Assembly (NCBI GenBank): GCA_037176905.1
Contig: JBBBWG010007369.1
Span: forward strand, 1 to 25,327
Reading direction: 5' to 3'
DNA from: Azolla pinnata
Taxonomy: Eukaryota; Streptophyta; Polypodiopsida; Salviniales; Salviniaceae
Length of the DNA: 25,327 nucleotides
Positions within the stretch are counted from its first letter, which is position 1. Every line of letters begins with the position of its first letter. The position numbers were made by a program, and so were the translations under genes. Below the pieces are notes generated by a model. That model worked only from the letters and a program-made list of their open reading frames with translations, ran no database searches and was not told the DNA's origin. This document shows positions 19,501 to 25,327 of the stretch, piece by piece.

Positions 19501-21233
19501 GTAGTTTTGCTCTAAAGAAGATAAGAATGGAGAGCATACATATTTTATCTATAAGGATATGGGATGTGCTTGAAGTAGATGCACTGAAAGGTCGGAATGA
19601 GGTTGCATGGAAGGCTCTTAATCACAAGGTCTCTGCACACGTGTTCATGATGTATCAGATGAGTGCCTAGGAAGAATTAAAGGGATGAATACAGCAGCTG
19701 AAGTCTCTAGCGAACTAGAAGCATATACGAGTAAACCATCGTGGCGAACAAGGTTCACCTATTGAGGAAACTCATACACTCATTACTTGAGAGGTTAGAT
19801 TTGAGGCTGAACACATCTCTTACATTTAGTGGTATATTAAATCACCTTACAGATGTAGGATTGCAAGTGTCAGGTGAGGAAATGAAGCTATACTCCTACA
19901 CAGGTAGCATTGCTCGTTTCATTATCCAACAACAATATTTGATGTTGAGAGTAGTATATCGATCTGCAGCAGCATACAAAGTCTACTAACTTTTCTGATA
20001 GAGCTATCAAAAGAGGTAACAATGTGAATCACTTCTACACATGGATCCTGAAGCAATAGCAGAAGTAGCCTGATTTCAGGTTATACAATCAAGAGTTACA
20101 AAGGAGGAAGAATCAAAGAGGTAAGTCTGAAAATGCTGAGACCCAAGAAAAGCGAAAGGAGAAAATTTTCTCTTTGTTGCTTTACGCTTCATGCTTAATA
20201 CATTCTGTTGCTTTTATAACCCTTTCCAGAGTCAGCACTTTTATAACCTTTCTGTCTACCTACCTCTCAGTATGGTTGAATTCTATATCCCTCCGAGGAT
20301 GTAAAATTTTTTCATCTGTTTCTGTTTTACATTCCTACTGCAATATGAATAATCATTCAGTTTTCACAGTTTTTTCTCCATGTTTGATGACGTCAGCGCT
20401 AGCCTGCTAAAATATCATTCATGTGATGGGAACAGGGGAAGATCTGGGACTGTTTGTGAAGCAGAACCTTTTACCGCGTGTAAATGAAGTGACGCCAGAA
20501 AACCTGAGAAAATTGTTGGATGATGGACGACCAATTGCTCTTACCATCTTGAGAGATGATTCTTCAACTCAATCAATATCATTCATTAAGATGTTGAAAG
20601 CAGCAGCTCCTGCTAACCGTGGTTTCATTTTTGCATATGTGGATTCACTTAAATGGCGTTCTTTTTGTCAGACTTTTCGAATCCACAGATATTCTAACTT
20701 TCCTAGGCTCGTTATATGGGATGGTGGCACCACATTTTTTGAGGTGAGCAATTATGTGAACCATTTAGCAGGGATAAAATATAGGTAAAAGTCTTTTAAT
20801 TTCAGACTGTGTATATGTACCAAAATAACCTCAAGGCTTTAAAAACTATACAAATATACATCTCTATTTTAGTAAAAACTAATACTTGTTTGCTGATGCT
20901 ATTAATTTTCAGAGTGCAGAAGATTATGACTTCAGTGGTGAGAGAGCTGGATCATACATCACTTTCTTCCTTCAAGAGGTCAAGGAAGGGAAAGCGAAAA
21001 AGATAAATGTGAGAGGGCCTACATTGACAGAATTTCTTTGGTCTCTTGTCAGTGTAAGGAGCTTCTATCTCATGATGTTTATTATAGCTCTGATATTTTT
21101 TGGTCGGAGTGGCTGGGGAACCATAGGTACAGAGAAGGTAGTTTGTGAGCAATCAATAGATCGAAGTAACAATGTACAGAAAAATCCATTGGCCTCTTCT
21201 ATTAGTGACAATATTTCAGTTAAAGAAGAATGA
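16556..21233 (+). CDS. PDIL5-2: Protein disulfide isomerase-like 5-2 type, membrane-anchored, five exons
   Basis: Exons 16556-16792, 16988-17091, 17174-17541, 20436-20743 and 20913-21233 join in phase (1338 nt, 445 aa), near the length of plant PDIL5-2. The ATG at 16556 has good context (G at -3 and +4); an in-frame ATG at 16598 would begin the signal peptide more tightly (hydrophobic SYLLVFITM). One thioredoxin domain follows with [15 protein letters not shown] (CGHC at residues 70-73) and a cis-Pro segment SAYPTLKLF (Pro 117). Redox-inactive thioredoxin-like regions come next ([28 protein letters not shown], then LVIWDGG). A membrane segment lies at about residues 385-403 ([14 protein letters not shown]). 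It would act in the ER as a thiol oxidoreductase or chaperone, lumenal domain with a short cytosolic tail. The tail ends VKEE, a weaker version of the KKxx retrieval signal. Introns 1, 2, 3 and 4 are 195, 82, 2894 and 169 bp, all GT-AG. Confidence 0.9.
17542..20435 (+). other. Large intron 3 of the PDI-like gene
   Basis: GTACAT donor and AACAG acceptor. Apart from the copia gag relic at 19530-20160, it holds two neighbouring minus-strand open stretches (18130-18384, Lys/Gln-rich; and 18449-18649, with [20 protein letters not shown]). They look more protein-like than chance, but I do not recognise them. The rest is AT-rich with no clear feature. Confidence 0.75.
19530..20160 (+). pseudogene. 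Decayed Ty1/copia gag (UBN2-like) in intron 3
   Basis: One frame gives [20 protein letters not shown] over about 19555-19620. Another (19741-19989) gives [13 protein letters not shown], then [20 protein letters not shown], as in copia gag, which normally continues to a 'LP.SY' segment. A further frame near 20010-20060 resembles the LT.EDVT..LL segment. Three or more frame breaks and stops; no zinc knuckle found. Old insertion spliced out with the intron. Confidence 0.5.
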
Positions 21234-23069
21234 TCGCAAGTGAATTTATTGATAATGAAACATAGGTTAGGGTATGCGTGTATCAAAAGTATTCCAGTTG
21301 CAATTGATCAAGTTAATTTTGTTATGAGTTTTTTTTTTATGTATCCTTGACATGCATGTAGTCTTAACTTGAGAGTCAAATGTTGGAGTACAGTGATTGC
21401 TTTGGAGGAAGTTTCTGATGAGAAACCTTGATAGATGTACATGGCTTTCTTTCCTAAGACATAGACATCGCTAAACATTGTGGATTTTACATACAACTGA
21501 ACTTGTTGCTCAATTTGATTTGTGAAAATTTGTTATAGATTATAGAACAGGACCATGTCAGGTTTGCAGGAATAGAAAAAATAGCGTTTGCATTTCTTCT
21601 TTAGAAGCATATGTTGGGCCAACTAGGAGTCCTCTGTGCATGCAGAAGTGTGATTCTCCTTGAGGGTTTCAATAGTTGAGCTATGGGTACAACATAATGT
21701 GGATAATAGTTAAAGATCAATGGCATCTTGTTGAAATGTACATCACGTTGCAAGAATGTGGAGAGCATCTAGAAGAGTTTTGGCAATTCCATTAGGAAGA
21801 ACGGTCACAATATACACAATGGCAAAGAGAACACAAGGATGACTCAGGTTCATGCATGGTAGTTCACTAATTTCTGGAATTACTTGGTCTAGATGTTTTT
21901 TAATTTGACAAAGATGTATAAATTGATCCATGTATAAAGAAAATATAGGGAAATAGTGGTATCTTAATGTTCTATGAGTTCAAACATGCAAGTCGAAAAT
22001 GTATAGAAACCCTTGATCTTCTTATACACAAGTCCTTAAAAAAACCGTGTGTCTCGCTCCTTCACTCAAAAACACTCAAAGAGAAAGGTTGTAACTAACC
22101 CCAGGAGATTATGCTCGCAATAGGCAACATTCCCTTGTTCCATGTTGATGTCCACTTTATAGCAATAACTCAGTGATGCTACAAGCATGGGAAGTTGTTA
22201 TCAAATCACCATGAAGCAAAAAATTGTTCAATGACCAACATGGGAAATCAACTCATATAATAATTATTTGTCCACACAAGCCAAACAACAAGTTAACCAA
22301 GTACCAATAAAGTTGAATTCAATCATGTAGTTCATAGTACCACAAAGCTAAGAAAATAAGTATATCTTGAGATAACTTGTGGGAAGTAATCAAAATACAA
22401 GATTGAGCCGTGGAGATAGACAAAAGAAAGAACAAAAAAAGAAAGTCTCTAGAATGTTGTAGGAATAAAACTCTCATAGTTTCTTCATATAATGACCATA
22501 TTTAGAGTTAAAATATGAGCTGCAAAGCTAATACTATCAAACTTTTCTAGGATTTTACAGATCTAAATTTGGAGTTGTAAGTTGAGAGATTTAATCAACT
22601 TCTGCACAATGTGAATTACTTCTACACAAGGCATGCAGGACATAGTTTTGTTATTATATATTTCATATAGTTACATAATCTAGTGTGATCTATTCGTTCT
22701 TAATGTCAATCTAATTTTGCTCATCTCTTTCAAAATCTATGATTCAATCTGATTCTTTTCTTCAATCATCTCATCACTTAGCAACTTAGCATGAGATCTG
22801 TTTTAATATAATTAATAATCAAGATCAACACATAACCATGCTGGGTTTTCCTTGGTTTGATCTTCATAACCCAAAAAAATCAACTAATCATAAGACTCCC
22901 AAAACACCTCATATCAACTAACCTCAATATTTTGAAATTAAGAATAAAGCTTTATCATATCTTGACAATCTCTCTACAAAGATTATAGAAAGTAGCTAAG
23001 AGTGAACAAATGTTCGTATTTGTAATGGTAGCAATGCTTTTCTTCACACACAAAAATTGGAAGCCTAAT
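21234..23069. other. Gene 3' flank and AT-rich unassigned DNA
   Basis: The first part is the 3' flank of the PDI-like gene. The rest is AT-rich and full of stops on both strands; I see no gene, RNA or convincing element end. Confidence 0.45.
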
Positions 23070-23700
23070 TACCACCAATCAAAGTATCAAGAAATTGTAG
23101 ACGTTTTTTATAAGGTAAATTTTAATAAACTCCTTGAATATCAACTTTATGATTGTCTTATTGATTTACAACTAGGTAAAGAGTCACTATAGGGCTCATC
23201 TATAACTAACCGCTATCTGTGTTCAAAGCTCTTTGGGAGAATATTAGAGGAACACTCGGCAAATAAATTTATCCAACATTCTAAAGCCTTGGAGGTGCAC
23301 CAATATTCTTTATGAAGAATAAAGATGGTCTCTACATTAATCATAGACTTCAAGGTTTGATCAAGATCATAGTTCATAATCAATACGATCTACCTTTGAT
23401 CTCGACCTTATTGGAGCACCTTGGTGGAGCCAAGATTTTACAAACCTAGACCTTCGAGGTGTGTACAGTCCTAGTCGAATATATCTAGGAGATTATTGGA
23501 AGATTAGTTTTTGTGCTCAATATGAACACTTCAAGTACACTATTATGCCTTCTAATCTCACGAATGCATCAACTATTGTTTAACACATGGAAAATGATAT
23601 TTAGGGATTTTTTGGACATCTCGACCATAGTGTATTTGGATGAAATCTACTCAAAAACCCAAGAAGAGCACAATGTACGTGTATGCCAAATTCTATAATG
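23070..23700 (+). pseudogene. Ty3/gypsy reverse transcriptase relic
   Basis: Strongly decayed but collinear RT across several frames: KYQEIVDVFYKV and YDCLIDLQLGKE (23085-23180), then GAPIFFMKNKDG (about 23295), then LPLISTLLEHLGGAKI (about 23390-23440), then QYEHFKYTIMPSNLTNA (about 23520-23570), then ENDIFRDFLDISTIVYLDE and YSKTQEEHN (to about 23670). The catalytic YLDD reads YLDE. Many stops and frame changes, so clearly dead and older than the pol at 295-3598. It belongs to a different gypsy lineage (YLDD-type motif and different RT start). Confidence 0.82.
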
Positions 23701-23747
23701 ATTATAGATTCTATTAAAGATATGATTTATCCTCTTTTTATTAGTAT

Positions 23748-24138
23748 TGATGTATCCTAAGATTTATTAGGACAAGCCAATAAAGTAAATTTAAGAGAAG
23801 AAAACAAAGAGAAAGAATTAGAGATAATATATAAAGAATATGATTTTATATTAGAAGCAAGGAGTACAAAGAAGGCAAGGAAGATGCAAAAGAAAGGTGT
23901 TGAACTGAAATGGTTTACATGACAAGGCCTTCAATTTGCAGTGATCTACATGACAGAATGTGGCAATCATTCATAAAAATTCTAGAATGTTCAAGAAAGA
24001 TCTACTATATTCTAGGTATACATTACTTAATATAAACAATACTTTATCATTTACATGAAATGTTTGAATGATAAGGTTATTCTATGTGTTGGATAAATTC
24101 ATTAGTTCATTCCTTACTATGTCATTATGATCATGACA
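23748..24138 (-). mobile_element. Probable LTR next to the minus-strand gypsy relic
   Basis: On the minus strand it starts TGTCATGATC just after a purine-rich GAAGGGGGATTGG and could end GGATACATCA at 23748. TGTCATGA after a GAGGGGG-type tract is the usual arrangement at the 3' end of plant chromoviruses. The 23748 boundary is a guess from the TG...CA rule. Confidence 0.4.
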
Positions 24139-24470
24139 CCAATCCCCCTTCGAGAATGACAAGTGAAATGATTTGGCATTGTCTTGTGCGGACTGAGATA
24201 TATTTTAGATGGAACTCGTTAATAAAAGCTTGAGCATTAGATAAATGGTCAACAAGTTTCCAAGTTAGATCTTTTGGGCTATACCTTAAGCAATCCACTA
24301 AGTAATATAGCTTACTAATTAAATTTAGAATAAAAAATTGTTGCTTCAGGTCCATCAAGAAGTTTATTGGTAATGGTGGTTGTGTAACATGATTTGGAAT
24401 AGTACTAGGAGTACAAGGCTGTAAAATAGAGCAATGGAATATTGTCCATGCAACCGAATCGGCGGAAGAG
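24139..24470 (-). pseudogene. Gypsy integrase tail with chromodomain relic (chromovirus)
   Basis: A minus-strand frame, open from about 24595 to the stop at 24131, contains two known blocks. FHCSILQPCTPSTIP is the integrase C-terminal 'FHVSLL..C' motif. KLYYLVDCLRYSPKDLTWK followed by HLSNAQAFINEFHLKY is a chromodomain (normally YLVDW.GY....TWEP). The key aromatic Trp after YLVD is replaced by Cys and the WEP by WKL, so histone reading would be impaired. The frame upstream of about 24470 is not recognised. The frame has no stop, unusual for a relic of this divergence. Confidence 0.75.
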
Positions 24471-24848
24471 GCAACCGAATCTAGCCAGTGTGGTATATTA
24501 GCTAGTATCTCACCATTTACTAGTGTGGCTTCCGAACCTAGTGCTAGTACTTCACCTCCGCTGTCGGCCACGTTCAACTTCAACGTACAGGCCAATAGTC
24601 ACTGGCTAGAGGTCATGACAACTTTAACCCTCATCTCAGCCACGTGTGATAGAGTGGGAGGAATGTTGTGCATAGCGATGGCAAGGGAAGTAGGTCGTAG
24701 CTTCTATCGTATCACTTCAAGCGGCGGCCAATGACTACAAGTGAAAAGAGTCTATTATCTAACATTCCAAATGATAGCACAACAAGATAAGAATAGTGGC
24801 TCAATTAAGTGGCCATAAAAGAAGAGGAGAAAGAAAATGATAATAGAT
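24471..24848. other. Unassigned spacer
   Basis: Less AT-rich than its surroundings (CCGAATCGGCGGAAG, CACCTCCGCTGTCGGCC). Short frames are open on both strands, but no family is recognised. It ends at the CACTA terminus. Confidence 0.4.
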
Positions 24849-24866
24849 CACTACAAGGTAATGGGC

Positions 24867-25095
24867 TGTTTGCTGCGACAGTTTGCCGCGATCTAGCCGC
24901 GACTATTTACACGTGTTTGTCGCGAGTATATCCGCGTGTTTGCCGCGAGTATTTCCCCGACTTTGCCGCGTGTTTGCAGCAAGCATTTCCGCGACTTTTT
25001 TCAAAAATTTTGACGCTCCATTTACCGCGACCATATACACATTGATAGCCGCATAATTTGACGCGCCATTTACCGCAAGCTTGCTGCAAAATTTT
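24867..25095 (-). repeat. GCGGCAA subterminal array of the inverted end
   Basis: On the + strand it reads TTTGCCGCGA, TATCCGCGTG, TTTGCCGCGAGTATT and related words at about 11-nt spacing or multiples. It includes the TTTTTTCAAAAATTTTGACGC block shared with 11233-11383 and unit C. Confidence 0.85.
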
Positions 25096-25114
25096 AACAC
25101 TTTGTCACAGGCAA

Positions 25115-25169
25115 GATTTGAACCATTGACCTCATTTCACACAATCAAGTTATCTAGCCAATTCAGCTA
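25115..25169 (-). promoter_or_regulatory. tRNA-like box A/box B module, copy D
   Basis: On the minus strand box A is TAGCTGAATTG (25159-25169), an exact match to TRGYNNARNNG. Box B is GTTCAAATC (25115-25123), an exact match to GWTCRANNC. They are separated by 35 nt, as in tRNA genes. TAGCTGAATTGGCTAGA resembles a tRNA D-arm. The acceptor and T stems pair poorly, so it is not a working tRNA gene; a tRNA-derived SINE head or captured tRNA pseudogene is the best reading. Confidence 0.55.
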
Positions 25170-25327
25170 ACAGACACTTATATAATATAATTAGTAAATA
25201 TATATTATTATTATTATTTACAATGTTTGAAATCATACATTTATTCATAGACAAATCAATATGCATGAATACATCTAAATATACATACAAATCTACATAC
25301 ACATGTAAATATACATGAATATATGAA

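Larger units (their letters stand above)
24849..25327 (-). mobile_element. Inverted CACTA end: terminus, array, tRNA-like module, AT-rich block
   Basis: CACTACAAGGTAATGGGC at 24849-24866 is a well-preserved CACTA terminus. It is followed by a TTTGCCGCGA array (to about 25095), then the tRNA-like module, then AT-rich DNA collinear with the reverse complement of unit C (12730-12970). It runs off the window, so the other terminus and the 3-bp target duplication (left flank GAT) cannot be checked. This is the copy that shows the full order: AT-rich, tRNA-like module, array, terminus. Confidence 0.8.

Noticed and set aside
20744-20788. Alternative extension of PDI exon 4 to the next GT near 20786
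   Set aside because: It would add residues absent from the family and break phase with the exon at 20913; the donor after GAG at 20743 keeps phase 0.
24525-24734. Plus-strand frame of 69 codons
   Set aside because: No recognised family, short, overlaps a minus-strand relic frame; likely chance in a less AT-rich patch.
25115-25185. Functional tRNA gene
   Set aside because: Box A and box B match, but acceptor, D and T stems do not pair adequately and the four copies diverge freely.

Overview
This window looks like a gene-poor, transposon-packed stretch of a land-plant nuclear genome. The evidence is a spliced gene for a plant-type membrane-anchored protein disulfide isomerase (PDIL5-2-like), a CACTA (En/Spm) transposase with GT-AG introns, a plant-type LINE with a zf-RVT-like tail, and Ty3/gypsy and Ty1/copia relics. 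I cannot name the species. Everything except the PDI-like gene appears to be mobile-element DNA, mostly broken.

Layout, left to right. 1-294 is the end of an LTR whose family recurs as a solo LTR at 7437-7907. 295-3598 is a Ty3/gypsy pol (RT, RNase H, integrase) with two in-frame stops and one frameshift, followed by a probable 3' LTR (about 3841-4511). About 4512-11383 is a CACTA-type complex. It holds a five-exon TNP2-like transposase pseudogene (4544-7436), a solo LTR with a perfect 5-bp target duplication (7437-7907), a motif array split by a 5'-truncated LINE (8211-9913), an AT-rich spacer, more array, and two successive CACTACAAGG-type ends (at 11232 and 11383). 11420-13165 holds three tandem copies of a composite unit: AT-rich block, tRNA-like box A/box B module, GCGGCAA-type array. 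13170-14083 is a minus-strand LTR retrotransposon 5' end (gag piece, primer-binding site, LTR). 14084-14535 is a copia pol tail carrying a 28-bp perfect hairpin. 14536-16140 is mostly unassigned.

16556-21233 is the one gene that looks intact: five exons, 445 codons, one CGHC thioredoxin active site, a signal peptide and a C-terminal membrane segment. An alternating purine-pyrimidine tract runs almost to its start codon, and its 2.9-kb third intron holds a decayed copia gag. 21234-24848 contains a gypsy RT relic (+) and a gypsy integrase-tail/chromodomain relic with a probable LTR (-). From 24849 to the window end there is an inverted copy of the composite unit, starting with the best-preserved CACTACAAGG terminus.

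The main new-looking signal is a CACTA-like family. Its short GCGGCAA motif is repeated at about 11-bp spacing (roughly one helical turn) in subterminal arrays and also inside the first intron of the transposase. Its ends carry a conserved tRNA-like module with box A and box B matches. I infer that the arrays are transposase-binding regions and that the module may be a captured tRNA/SINE head; neither is proven by sequence alone.
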